Below, one piece after another: positions 46,117-59,311 of a stretch of DNA of 64,000 bases (the stretch's first letter is position 1; the number at the start of each line of letters is the position of its first letter). Position numbers and translations under genes: made by a program. The stretch lies in NCBI GenBank assembly GCA_003242735.1, contig QGVH01000010.1:38483-102482 (forward strand). Reading direction: 5' to 3'. The DNA is from a bacterium (GTDB taxonomy: Bacteria > Gemmatimonadota > Gemmatimonadetes > Longimicrobiales > RSA9). The notes beneath the pieces are model-generated. The model did no database searches and was not told where the DNA came from. It saw only the letters and a list, made by a program, of their open reading frames with translations.

Positions 46117-48531
46117 ATGGACCGCCTGCTCCAGGACCTGCGGCACGCCGCGCGCGCGTTGCGCAACGCGCCCGGCTTCACGATCCTCGCCGTCATCGCG
46201 CTGGCGATCGGCGTCGGCGCGAACTCGGCGATCTTCAGCCTCGTCAACGCTGTTCTGCTGCGTCCACTCCCGGTCGAAGGGCTGGACCGGCTGCACGTCG
46301 TGCGGGTGGACGTCCCGCTACTCGACCTCTACGGCGCGCCGCTCGCGCCGCCGGAAGTGCTGGAGCTGGCCGAGCGCGAGGACGCGTTCGAGGCGGTCAC
46401 CGGGTACCTCGTCGGCGACCGTACCCTCACGGGCCACGGAGAGCCGCAACGCGTCGGCGTCGCGATGACGCTCGGCGACTTCGCGGGCGTGTTCCGACTG
46501 CGGCCACGGCTCGGCCGCTTCTACCGGCCCGAGCAGTCGCTCGACGGCACGCACCGCGTCGCCGTGGTGAGCCACGGGCTCTGGCAGCAGCTCTCCGGCG
46601 GCGACCCGGGCTTCGTCGGCCGCACGCTGGAGCTGAACGGCGAGTCGTACGAGGTGGTGGGCGTGATGCCGCCAGCGATGCGCTTCCCGCGCGGCGTCCA
46701 GGTCTGGGTGCCCTTCGCGCTGCCGCAGGAGGAGCGATTCAACCGCAACCGGTGGGTCATGACGGCGGTCGTGCGGACGCGGCCCGGCGTCGGCGAAGCG
46801 CAGCTCGCGGCGCACCTCGCCGCCGAGGCCCGCCGCTGGAACGACGAGTACCACGGCGGCGGCGACGTCAAGGTGCTGCGGTCGACGCCGTTCGTCCAGG
46901 ACCTCGCCGGCCCGCTGCGCACCGTGCTGCTCGTGCTGCTGGGCGCCGTCGGCTTCGTCCTGCTCCTCGCCGCGGCCAACGTGGCGAGCCTCCAGCTCGT
47001 GCGCGCCGTGGCGCGGTCGAAGGAGCTGGCCGTGCGCGCCGCGCTGGGCGCCGGCCGGGGCCGCCTGGCGCGCCAGCTCCTCGCCGAGAGCGCCTTGCTC
47101 GCGCTGCTCGGCGGCATGGCGGGGCTCTGGCTCGGCTCGCTCGCGCTCGCCGTCGTCGCGCGATGGCAGCCCGCACAGCAGATGAACCTGACGGACGTCC
47201 CGCTCGACGGCGCCGTCCTCGCCTTCACCGCGTTCACCGCTCTGCTCGCCGCCCTCGCCTCAGGCCTCGTCCCCGCGCTGCGTGCCGCGCGCGTGGATCC
47301 GCAGAGGGCGCTGCGCGAGTCCGGGCACAGCGCGTCCGCCGGCCGCAGCCGCCACCGGCTCCTCCGCGCCGGCAGCGTGCTCCAGGTCGCCCTCGCGCTG
47401 GTGCTGCTGCTCGGCTCCGGGCTCATGGTCCGCACGCTCTCACGACTGCTCGCTGCGGACCCGGGCTTCGACCCGCGCAACGTCCACACGGCGCAGGTCT
47501 CGATCCCGAGTTCGGTGTACGACTCGCCCGAGCGCCGCCTCGCGTTCTTCGATGCGTTGCTCGAGCGCGCCCGCGCGCTGCCCGGCGTCGAGCACGCCGC
47601 GCTCATCCAGGCGCTGCCGTTCAGCGGTATGAACGACAGCAGCCCGTTCGCGATCATTGGCCGGCCCACGCAGGAGGGTGATCCGGCGCGCCACGCCGAG
47701 GCCCGCGTCGTCAGTGCCGACTACTTCCGCACGATGGGCATCCCGGTCCTCGCCGGACGTGTGTTCGACGACACCGAGCGGCCCGGCACGCCGCGGGTGG
47801 TCGTCATCGACCGCACGTTCGCCGAGCAGTACTTCCCGGGCGAGGACCCGATCGGCAAGCAGATCGCTTCGGGCTGGACCAGCATGGAGCCGGCGACCAT
47901 CATCGGCGTCGTCGGGAGCGTGGACCACGACGAGGTCGCGGATGCGCCCAAGGCGGTCGCCTACTACCCGTTCCGCCACGCGGCCCACTACACGACGTAC
48001 GCCCTCGCGCTGCGCAGCGCGCAGTCCATCGGCGGCATCACCAACCCCCTGCGCGCGATCCTCGCCGAGCTCGACCCGAACGTCCCGCTGTACGACGTGC
48101 AGACGATGGAAGGCCGCATCGAGCGCTCGCTCGGCCCCCGCCGCCTCGCCATGCTCGCGCTCGCCGGCTTCGCCGCGCTCGCGGTCGTCCTCGCCGCCCT
48201 CGGCATCTACGGCGTCATGCGCTACACCACGGGGCAGCGCACGCACGAGATCGGCATCCGCATCGCCATCGGCGCGCAGCGCGGCGACGTGGTGCGGCTC
48301 GTGCTGCGGCAAGGCATGACCATCGTCGCGGCGGGCCTCGGCATTGGCCTCGCTGCGGCCCTCGTGCTGACCCGGACGATGCGCGCCGTGCTGTTCGGCG
48401 TCGGCCCGCACGACCCGCTCACGTTCATCGTCGCGACCGCGCTGCTCGCCGGCGTGGCGCTGATCGCCATCTGGCTGCCGGCGCGCCGCGCCACGCGCGT
48501 GGACCCGATCACCGCGCTGCGGGTGGAGTAG
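46117..48531 (+). CDS. ABC transporter permease, ADOP/MacB-FtsX type
   Basis: 804 residues. It begins with the ADOP signature (LLQDLRHAARALRNAPGFTILAVIALAIGVGANSAIFSLVNAVLLRPLP) followed by a MacB-like periplasmic domain, three FtsX helices, then a second repeat of the same architecture ending with the conserved RTHEIGIRIAIGAQRGDVVRLVLRQG and ARRATRVDPITALRVE. The ATPase partner is not adjacent, as usual for these orphan permeases. Inner membrane; probably exports peptides or acts in envelope stress. Confidence 0.93.
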   Translation: MDRLLQDLRHAARALRNAPGFTILAVIALAIGVGANSAIFSLVNAVLLRPLPVEGLDRLHVVRVDVPLLDLYGAPLAPPEVLELAEREDAFEAVTGYLVGDRTLTGHGEPQRVGVAMTLGDFAGVFRLRPRLGRFYRPEQSLDGTHRVAVVSHGLWQQLSGGDPGFVGRTLELNGESYEVVGVMPPAMRFPRGVQVWVPFALPQEERFNRNRWVMTAVVRTRPGVGEAQLAAHLAAEARRWNDEYHGGGDVKVLRSTPFVQDLAGPLRTVLLVLLGAVGFVLLLAAANVASLQLVRAVARSKELAVRAALGAGRGRLARQLLAESALLALLGGMAGLWLGSLALAVVARWQPAQQMNLTDVPLDGAVLAFTAFTALLAALASGLVPALRAARVDPQRALRESGHSASAGRSRHRLLRAGSVLQVALALVLLLGSGLMVRTLSRLLAADPGFDPRNVHTAQVSIPSSVYDSPERRLAFFDALLERARALPGVEHAALIQALPFSGMNDSSPFAIIGRPTQEGDPARHAEARVVSADYFRTMGIPVLAGRVFDDTERPGTPRVVVIDRTFAEQYFPGEDPIGKQIASGWTSMEPATIIGVVGSVDHDEVADAPKAVAYYPFRHAAHYTTYALALRSAQSIGGITNPLRAILAELDPNVPLYDVQTMEGRIERSLGPRRLAMLALAGFAALAVVLAALGIYGVMRYTTGQRTHEIGIRIAIGAQRGDVVRLVLRQGMTIVAAGLGIGLAAALVLTRTMRAVLFGVGPHDPLTFIVATALLAGVALIAIWLPARRATRVDPITALRVE

Positions 48532-48760
48532 GCGCGTCCGGCGCGCTCCAGCGCGCCGCGCGGAGCGCCATCGAGCCCGCGGATCGCCGACGAACCGCGC
48601 TCGCCGGCGATCACGACACCGGCGATTCCGACACCGGTGCACGCACAGCCCAGCCTGCGGCCGCGAACGCGTGCGGCTCGGGCGGTTGCCGTGCGTCCGC
48701 CTTGACAGCCCGCTCTCGCCCCGCCTAGTCTGCGCCCTCCTCGAAGCAGGAGCCCGGCCC

Positions 48761-50725
48761 ATGAACCACACGATTCCCGCACCCGCCGCACGTCGGGCGA
48801 TCGCGCTCCTCTCCGCCGCCGCCCTCGCGCTCGCCGGCTGCAGCACCAGCACCGCCGTGCAGACGCCGGCCCCAACCCTCGCGCCGGACGTGGAGAAGCG
48901 CGTCGTGGCGAGAAACGGCGTGGTCAGCGCAGCGCACCCGCTGGCCGCGGAGGCGGGCGTCGAGATGCTGCGCCGCGGCGGCAACGCCGTGGATGCCGCG
49001 GTCGCGACGGCGTTCGCCATCGGCGTCGTCGAGCCGATGATGTCCGGCATCGGCGGCGGTGGCGGGATGCTGATCTGGCTGCAGGAGGAAGGGCGCGCGG
49101 AGTACGTGGACTTCTACTCCGCCGCGCGTGCGACCGCGTGGCGCGGCCCGCTGCCGGATACGGGCGCTGCGAGTCTCCGCGAGGTGGGCGTGCCCGGCGC
49201 CGTCGCGGGGCTGCTCGAGGCCCACGAGCGCTTCGGCCGCCTGTCACGCCAGGAGGTGATGGCCCCCGCCATCCGCCTCGCCGAGGAAGGCTTCCCCGTC
49301 TACATCGTGCTCGCGGACGCGATCCGCGCCAACCGCCGCAAGCTCGAGCGGTTCCCGGGAGCCGCGCGGCGCTTCCTGCCCAACGGCCAGCCGCCGGCCG
49401 TGGGCACGATCTTCAAGCAGCCCGAGCTGGCCGCCACGCTGCGGGAGATCGCGGAGCACGGGAAGGCCGGCTTCTACGAGGGCGATGTGGCGCGCAGCGT
49501 CGTCGCCGTGATGAACGCCGGCGGCAACCCCACCACGCTCGCGGACTTCGCCGCGTACGCGCCGCGCTGGAACAAGCGCCCCGTGTGCGGCACGTACCGC
49601 GGCCGCGTGGTGCTCTCCGCGCCGCCGCCCCAGACGGGCATGCAGATCGTGCACGCGCTCAACCTGCTCGAGCCCCACGACCTCGCCCGGCTGGGGCTGC
49701 CGACGCAGTCGGTCGAAGCGTTCGACGTGCTCGCCTCCGCGCTGCGCGTCGCGCTCGCGGACCACAGTCGGTACAACGGCGATCCGAACTGGACGCCCGT
49801 GCCGGCCGCGGGCATGACGTCGAAGGAGTTCGCGCGCACGCGCGCGGAGCTGGTGGGGACGCGGCGCGTGCCGGAGCGCATCACGCCGGGCGATGCCGCG
49901 GCCCACGACCGCTCCCGGCCGCCCGCGAGCTGCGCGGCGCTGGATCCGTACGGGCCCGCGCCGGAGGTCCGCACGGAGGAGGACGAGGATGCGGGTCAGG
50001 GGGCGGGGGCTGCGGCGGGCTTCGCTTTGGTGTCGGGTGCCGACGTGGGGCCGGGCATGTCCGGCAGCGCTGCGGCGGGCGACGCGGCGGTGGAGCGGAT
50101 GACGACCGGGAACGTTCCGTCGCGCGGTGTCGGCGCCGGCCGCCCCGCGTATGCGGAAGCGTTCGTCGCCCACGGGATCCCCGAGGGGGAGACCACGCAC
50201 CTCTCGGTCGTGGACCGGGAGGGGAACGCCGTCGCCCTCACCACCACGCTGAGCCCGTACTTCGGCTCGGGCGCGTGGGTCGAGGGGTTCTTCCTGAACA
50301 GCTCCGCGGTGGACTTCTCGCGGGCGGACCCGAACGCGCCCGCGCGCAGCGACTGGCGGGTCCGGAGCTCGACGATCTCGCCCACCATTGTGCTCGAGGA
50401 TGGGCGCGTCCGCGTGGTGATCGGCGCGCCCGGCGGCAGCCGCATCCCCGGCTCCGTGATCCAGGGGCTGGTCTACATGCTCGACTACGGCATGGACCCG
50501 CTCGAGGCCGTGCGGATGCCCCGCATCTTCCCCTCGGCCAACAGCCGGCACGTGGAGGTCGAGCTCGGCTACCCGGGCGACGTGCTGGCGCGAGCCCGCG
50601 CGCTCGGGTGGGAGCCGGGGCTGCCGGGCGACGGGTACGCGCGGCTGTACGTGGTGGCTCGGGTGGGGGACGTGTGGGTCGGCGCGGCCGACCCGAGGCA
50701 TGACGGAGGGGCCAGGGGGTACTGA
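48761..50725 (+). CDS. Gamma-glutamyltransferase family protein
   Basis: 654 residues, exported as a lipoprotein (ALALAGCS). GGT is an N-terminal-nucleophile enzyme that splits glutathione and related gamma-glutamyl compounds in the periplasm after self-cleavage. It has NGVVSAAHPLAAEAGVEMLRRGGNAVDAAVATAFAIGVVEP, the catalytic threonine Thr478 starting the small subunit (ETTHLSVVDREGNAVALTTTLS), and the glycine-rich GAPGGSRIPGSVIQ. A low-complexity, acidic-Gly/Ala loop (about residues 405-455) precedes the cleavage site. ATG 48761 with AGGAG 9 nt upstream. Confidence 0.94.
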   Translation: MNHTIPAPAARRAIALLSAAALALAGCSTSTAVQTPAPTLAPDVEKRVVARNGVVSAAHPLAAEAGVEMLRRGGNAVDAAVATAFAIGVVEPMMSGIGGGGGMLIWLQEEGRAEYVDFYSAARATAWRGPLPDTGAASLREVGVPGAVAGLLEAHERFGRLSRQEVMAPAIRLAEEGFPVYIVLADAIRANRRKLERFPGAARRFLPNGQPPAVGTIFKQPELAATLREIAEHGKAGFYEGDVARSVVAVMNAGGNPTTLADFAAYAPRWNKRPVCGTYRGRVVLSAPPPQTGMQIVHALNLLEPHDLARLGLPTQSVEAFDVLASALRVALADHSRYNGDPNWTPVPAAGMTSKEFARTRAELVGTRRVPERITPGDAAAHDRSRPPASCAALDPYGPAPEVRTEEDEDAGQGAGAAAGFALVSGADVGPGMSGSAAAGDAAVERMTTGNVPSRGVGAGRPAYAEAFVAHGIPEGETTHLSVVDREGNAVALTTTLSPYFGSGAWVEGFFLNSSAVDFSRADPNAPARSDWRVRSSTISPTIVLEDGRVRVVIGAPGGSRIPGSVIQGLVYMLDYGMDPLEAVRMPRIFPSANSRHVEVELGYPGDVLARARALGWEPGLPGDGYARLYVVARVGDVWVGAADPRHDGGARGY

Positions 50726-50834
50726 CGTCCGGTCCCGGCCCCGCCCAGGCCGGGGCGGCGGGCGTCCTACCGCCCGGGAGGCCGCCCTTGCGCCCGCGCG
50801 GGTCACCGCCGGGCGCGCCGGTATGACAGTCAGG

Positions 50835-51443
50835 TTAGTCGAGCCCGGTCGCCGCGAAAAGCCCGGCGACCGAGAGGCGGAAGCCGGGGAGCACGTCGCC
50901 GCCCAGGAGGACGTCGCGCTCGCTCCCGGGCGGGGCAACGTCGGCGCCGCCACCGTACACCCGCGCCGTTGTACCCGGTGCGTAGACCGTGACCGTCCGC
51001 ACGCGCGGGTCCACCACCCACACCAGCCGCGCGCCCGCCATCAGGTAGTCGTCCACCCGCTCGTGCAGCCCGCGGCGCGCCTTCGCGGGCGAGGCCACCT
51101 CCACCGCCAGGTCCGGCGCGCCGGGCCAGAAGCCACGGGGTACGCCGTGCGCCCGGATGCGCTCCGCCGCGACGAACGCGACATCCGGCCCGCGCACCGT
51201 CGGCGGGTCGTCGAACAGGAGGAACCCCGTCCGCCCCACCACGCGCCCGAGCCCGCAGCGGTGCACGAACTCGCGGAGGCGGGAGTGCAGCTCGTCCGCC
51301 AGCGCGCCGTGCTCGAAGCCCGGCAGCGGCTCACGCACCACGCGACCGCGCACCAGCTCCATCCAGCAGTCCTCGGCGGGCAGCCGCGCGAACTCGTCGA
51401 TGCTCAGGACGTGGTCGTCCGGCGGGGTCGTGCGATAGGGCAT
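50835..51443 (-). CDS. Uma2 family (DUF820) restriction-endonuclease-fold protein
   Basis: 202 residues. Typical Uma2 pattern: LSIDEFARLPAEDCWMELVRGRVVRE, GRTGFLLFDDPPTVRGPDVAFV, and the PD-(D/E)xK-like core PDLAVEVASPAKARRGLHERVDDYLMAGARLVWVVDP. Abundant in cyanobacteria and soil bacteria in many copies; biological role unknown. ATG 51443. Confidence 0.93.
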   Translation of the reverse strand: MPYRTTPPDDHVLSIDEFARLPAEDCWMELVRGRVVREPLPGFEHGALADELHSRLREFVHRCGLGRVVGRTGFLLFDDPPTVRGPDVAFVAAERIRAHGVPRGFWPGAPDLAVEVASPAKARRGLHERVDDYLMAGARLVWVVDPRVRTVTVYAPGTTARVYGGGADVAPPGSERDVLLGGDVLPGFRLSVAGLFAATGLD

Positions 51444-51646
51444 TCAGCGGCCTCGGCGATCGGACGTCGACGGCTGGCGGGAAGATGGAAGGGCGCGGGC
51501 TCGGGAACCATAGCGGGATCGGCCATGCAGTTGGGAAGAACGGACGGGACCGGTACACCGGGTCGAAACGAAGTGCGGCGGGCCGCGGTTCGGTTCCCGC
51601 AAGCCCGCCGCAGCGCAGCGCGGGGCCGCGCGCGCCGTGCGCCCGG

Positions 51647-51988
51647 TCACGAAGCGCGCGGCGCGGGCGATGGGGTCCTCGCGTCGCAGTCGCAGGCGGC
51701 GCAGGAGGCCGGCAGGGGCGCCGCCAACGGGCTGGTGGCCTCTGCGCACTCCGCCTCCGGGCCGGCCGGCGCGGCCGACTCCGAAGCCGCCACGGTGTCC
51801 GCCTCGTCGAGAACGATCCGCTCGATGATGTCGGTCGTCGTGGGCGTCGCCGCCTCGTGCCTCGCGGTGGTCCGGAGCGCTTCCGCGAGCGACACGACGG
51901 CGATCGCCAGGGCGAGGAGGAGCACCTTGCCCCTGTAGAGGCGCGGCGACGCGCGCAACGTGATCGTGCCGTGTGCTGCGGAAACCAT
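51647..51988 (-). CDS. Small exported or membrane-anchored protein
   Basis: 113 residues from ATG 51988, which has AGGAGGAGGG 4 nt upstream. One hydrophobic helix (KVLLLALAIAVVSLAEAL, residues 20-37) is followed by an acidic Thr/Ala-rich region and a C-terminal CAACDC cysteine cluster. Single-pass membrane or secreted. No family recognised. Confidence 0.6.
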   Translation of the reverse strand: MVSAAHGTITLRASPRLYRGKVLLLALAIAVVSLAEALRTTARHEAATPTTTDIIERIVLDEADTVAASESAAPAGPEAECAEATSPLAAPLPASCAACDCDARTPSPAPRAS

Positions 51989-52559
51989 GGTCCCTCCTCC
52001 TGGTCCAAACCGCCCTGACCACCCTGCGGGGGCCGAGCCGGTCGCGGCCCTCCGCGGATCCGCGGCCCGCCGCTCGGCCGGCAGCCGCCGGAAACCGGCG
52101 CGTGGCCGTCGTCGACAGGCATTACGCGGATCGTGCTCTCATGGTTTCGGATGCGTGGAGGGGTGGGGAGGGTTGCAGGGGGGAGCAAGAGCAGTGTGGC
52201 GGGGGAGGGGCTCCGCGACGACGGCCGGTCTTATTGGCGCGCGGCAGATGTCGTGACGCCGTCGGGCCGTCAGCATCGCCGAGCGCCGTCACCTCCTAAG
52301 CACGAACCTGAGCCAGTCCAGCCGCCGGGGGTGCCGGCCCACCGACGATCTCGCCGCGCTTCAGTTAGAGGCCTGGCAAAGGCGCCTGTGACGTTGGCCA
52401 CGACCGCCGCGGCGTCGGCACCCCGACGTTGAGCGTCGGTGCCGTGGCCGGCCCGCCATCGCTCCGCTGTCAGAGGGGTCCACTAACCTCCGTGCGCCCG
52501 CCGATCCGCCGCGACATGCAGGCGGACCCGTCAACTGGAAACGCTTCGCGGAGGCGACG
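51989..52559. other. Intergenic region
   Basis: About 570 bp without a gene I can support and without clear repeats. Composition is slightly less GC-rich than the surroundings. Confidence 0.35.
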
Positions 52560-52931
52560 ATGCGGACGCTTGCGGCAGCACTGATCTTGGCCCTCGCTCT
52601 CGCCGCATGCGGCGACAGCTCGACCGAACCCAAAACGCCCTCGGCATCCGGCACGTGGACCGGTGTCGTTACCGGCGGCACGATCACGCTCACGTTGGCA
52701 GAGCAAGCCGGTGGGACGATCACAGGCGCGGGGAGCATCCAGGGCACCGCCGGTGCAGCGTCCGTCACGGTAACGGGCACGCACGTGCACCCGTCCATCT
52801 CCCTCACGTTGAGGTCCACCGGCTTCGAGGATGCGAACTATACTGGTCAGTTCGTGAACAGGAACACGATCTCCGGGCACCTCAACGGATCTGGCTTCAA
52901 CAACGTGACCCTGACACTGACGCGGCAGTAG
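52560..52931 (+). CDS. Small putative lipoprotein
   Basis: 123 residues. Lipobox ALAACGDSS after a short signal; mature part starts SGTWTGVVTGGTITLTLAEQAGGTITGAGSIQG, a beta-barrel-like pattern seen in small lipoproteins of Gemmatimonadota and related phyla. ATG 52560 follows GGAGGCG. Function unknown. Confidence 0.8.
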   Translation: MRTLAAALILALALAACGDSSTEPKTPSASGTWTGVVTGGTITLTLAEQAGGTITGAGSIQGTAGAASVTVTGTHVHPSISLTLRSTGFEDANYTGQFVNRNTISGHLNGSGFNNVTLTLTRQ

Positions 52932-53292
52932 GGCTGCAGGCGGTGGGGGCGGCTATCTCGCAGTCTCCGATCGAGGATGGGTCGGCGCTCTGGCCTCGGC
53001 AACGGTGTCCGATCGTCGCCCCTGGCGCGTCCGGGTTCCCGCCCGCCGCGGCAAATGTCCACGGTGCCAGCACACGGCGACGGAACCTCCTAGCCGGAGA
53101 CGGCGTCTGCCGGCCCCTGCCCATTATTCCCTTGCCGCGCCTGACTCAGACTGTTATCCTTTTCTTGACGTTTCCCGCCCCTAGGGGCCGCCCGGCCTCG
53201 CTGTCACTGGGGCCAGATACGTTTCCGCGATACAACGCCCCTGCGCGTTCCCGGAGCCGATTCCGGTCCTCGTTCCGTACACGAGCGGTGCG
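52932..53292. other. Upstream region of the defence island
   Basis: About 360 bp with no gene. A TTGACG at 53164 in an AT-richer patch could be a -35 element but no convincing -10 follows. This stretch presumably carries the promoter for the 53293-59311 genes. Confidence 0.35.
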
Positions 53293-55710
53293 ATGACGTC
53301 GTCGCAGACCCTCTACCTCTTCAAGGCGGCCCGCCGGCCGCTCTACCGCAAGGAGAATCTCCAGCTCCTGGCGGCGGAACGAGGCAGCGTGGTGGACGTC
53401 TGGTACAACCGCGCATGGGTCGCGCCCGAGCTGTGGGGCGAGGGCCGGGTCACACCTGGCACGCGCGTCGTCTTCGTGTTCGCCGACCGGCCGTACACGC
53501 TGTTCGTGCCCGTGCGTCAGGGCGAGGTGCTCGAGGCGGGCACGGACGAGCTGGGCCTGCGCTTGCGCATCGTCGCCGGCAACTGGGTCGGCGTGCGGGA
53601 CAACGACCTCGCCGCGTTCACGCGCGCGGTGAAGGAGGCCGATCCCGGCGGCGTGCCCGGCGCGCGCTTCGTCGCCCTCAAACGCGACGACATAGAGTTC
53701 ACCGCGTACTACGACGCGCGCGAGGAGCAGGGCTGGAAGAGCGTCGTCGAGAACATCCTCGAGGCATCGAAGCTCGCGCAGGACGATCCGTACCGCCGCA
53801 GCGTGTTCTTCCGCCCGGTCGGCCTGCGCGTGGGTGAAGATTTGCACGTCGCGCGGCGCGTGCCGCTGGAGCCCGGCGCGCGCGCAGCGCTCGTGCTCGA
53901 CTTCCACAACCCGCATCTGGCGGAAGACGACGTCGCCAACCTCGAGCTGCGCGTCCTCGCGCCAGAGGACGCCGTGCGCGTCGAGCCGCCGGCGCGCTTC
54001 CCGTTGACCGGCGAGCTCGAAGTGCCGCTGGAGGTGCTGGGCGGCGAGCCAGCACTGACGGTGCAGGTCGGGCCCACGCCCGCGGAGCACACGGCGGTAA
54101 CGATGCGGTTCGCCGTGACGGCGGGGCCGAACGGGCGTGGCGGCAGCGCTTTGCTGGTGCGAGAAGCCGCCGCGTCCTATTCGCCTGTGAAGTCCGACGA
54201 CGCTGCCGTCGCGTCACGCGCCGACATCCTCCGGCTCTACGACGTCGTCCAGCGCAACGCGCACATGGATCCGGCCGACGCGCTGGACGTGCTGGACGCA
54301 TTCGAGCGCCTCCTGCCACGCGAACAGCGGCTCGCGGAGAGACGGGCGCTCCTGCTGGCGGAGCTGGGCGAGGCGGAGCGCGCGTGGCACGTCCTGCGCG
54401 CGCTGGACCCGGAGTTGCTGGGCGACGACGCGCGCCTCCTGCTCTTCCGGCTGCACGCCGCGCGCGACGGCGGCGCCGGGCTCGCGGCGCACGTGCTCTC
54501 GCTCGACCTCCTGTCCGAGAGCAGGTTCCAGCACTTCGTCGAAGCGCTGGAGGAGTTGCCTCCGCAAACGCTGGCCGGGCTGGTGCCGGACCTGGTCCGC
54601 ACGTTGCCCGCCGAGCAGCTCCGCGACGTGATCGAACGCGCGGGCAGACGCCTCGAGTCGCCTGACGCACTCGCCGAGACTGCACTCAACCTCTACCTCG
54701 CCACCGATGATGCCGCGTGGGCGTACGCGTTCCTCGATGAGCGCCGCCACGCGCTGCGGCTCGCCGATCGCGCTGTGATCGAGGCGCTGCTGGAGCTCGC
54801 CGCGGCCGGTGGCCGTGCGGATGGTGACGACAACCTCGCCGACGAGGCGGCGCGCGTCATTGGCAATCTGATCGAGCTGGACCGCGTCGAGGAGGCGCGC
54901 GCGAAGCTTACGCGCGCGTGCCGCGCGCTCCGGCGCGGCGAGCGCGAGCGACTGTACCACCGGGTCGCGGACCGGCTGATCCGCAAGCGCCAGCACGAGG
55001 CCGCGGCCGAAGCGCTCGTCGAGCTCTCGCGCGAGGCATTGCGCACCGGCGACCTGTCGGAGGCGAGCGAGGCGGTGGAGCGTGCGGTCGGCGTGTGGAC
55101 GGACGGTGCGCTGAGCGGGTCTGGAGAGCCGACCGGCGCGAGAGCGCAGGCCGAGGACGGACGCCGCGAAGCGGGGAGCCCGGCTCGATCCGACCGTGCG
55201 GTGACGGCCCGTCGCGGCCCGGTCGCTGTTGGTGCCGCCGGGAACGGCGTGGGGGGGCTCCCCGCCTGGCTCGCGGACGCCGTCGAGGCCGTGCGGCTCG
55301 CCTGGGAGCAGTGCGAACCGCTCGTGGAGTGGCGCAAGGACGAAGAGGAGCGCCGGAAAGAAGTGCTGCGCGCCCAGTACGCAGGCAAACGGATCCTGAT
55401 CGCCGGAGGGCTGCGGCGCCAGGAGTGGGTCGACCGCTTGCGCCAGCTGACGGGCGCGGAGGTCGACTGGGCCGAGCGCTACCGCGACGAAGGCGACGAC
55501 CTCGGCCGTTTCGCGGAGCGGATCCGGGCGGGGACCTACGCCTGTGTGGTCTACCTGCTCCAGAAGTCCGGGCACGAGGTGCAGGACCGACTGAAGCGGG
55601 TTTGCGAGGAGGCGGGCGTGCCGTTCCGCCCGGCGACGTCGGCGGGGTGGCGGGGGGTGGTGGAGGGGGTTGCGAGCGTCGCCCCCTACGAAGGATCCGG
55701 AACTTCTTGA
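53293..55710 (+). CDS. 805-residue protein of unknown function with a DUF2325-like C-terminal domain
   Basis: ATG 53293. N-terminus (residues 1-120) is beta-rich: LYLFKAARRPLYRKENLQLLAAERGSVVDVWYNRAWV and TRVVFVFADRPYTLFVPVRQGEVLEAGTDELGLRLRIV, reminiscent of a small beta-barrel nucleic-acid or ligand domain. Residues 120-290 are a second beta domain; 300-600 are helical, TPR-like; about 605-655 is a low-complexity linker. From about residue 698 comes GKRILIAGGLRRQEWVDRLRQLTGAEVDW, then VVYLLQKSGHEVQDRLKRVCEEAGVPFRPATSAGW, a Rossmann-like pattern resembling DUF2325. It directly precedes the SNF2 helicase gene (19-bp gap), so a role in the same defence system is inferred. No enzymatic motif identified. 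Confidence 0.8.
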   Translation: MTSSQTLYLFKAARRPLYRKENLQLLAAERGSVVDVWYNRAWVAPELWGEGRVTPGTRVVFVFADRPYTLFVPVRQGEVLEAGTDELGLRLRIVAGNWVGVRDNDLAAFTRAVKEADPGGVPGARFVALKRDDIEFTAYYDAREEQGWKSVVENILEASKLAQDDPYRRSVFFRPVGLRVGEDLHVARRVPLEPGARAALVLDFHNPHLAEDDVANLELRVLAPEDAVRVEPPARFPLTGELEVPLEVLGGEPALTVQVGPTPAEHTAVTMRFAVTAGPNGRGGSALLVREAAASYSPVKSDDAAVASRADILRLYDVVQRNAHMDPADALDVLDAFERLLPREQRLAERRALLLAELGEAERAWHVLRALDPELLGDDARLLLFRLHAARDGGAGLAAHVLSLDLLSESRFQHFVEALEELPPQTLAGLVPDLVRTLPAEQLRDVIERAGRRLESPDALAETALNLYLATDDAAWAYAFLDERRHALRLADRAVIEALLELAAAGGRADGDDNLADEAARVIGNLIELDRVEEARAKLTRACRALRRGERERLYHRVADRLIRKRQHEAAAEALVELSREALRTGDLSEASEAVERAVGVWTDGALSGSGEPTGARAQAEDGRREAGSPARSDRAVTARRGPVAVGAAGNGVGGLPAWLADAVEAVRLAWEQCEPLVEWRKDEEERRKEVLRAQYAGKRILIAGGLRRQEWVDRLRQLTGAEVDWAERYRDEGDDLGRFAERIRAGTYACVVYLLQKSGHEVQDRLKRVCEEAGVPFRPATSAGWRGVVEGVASVAPYEGSGTS

Positions 55711-55729
55711 CAGTCGGAACGTCCGATCG

Positions 55730-59307
<3,578 letters not shown>

Positions 59308-59311
<4 letters not shown>

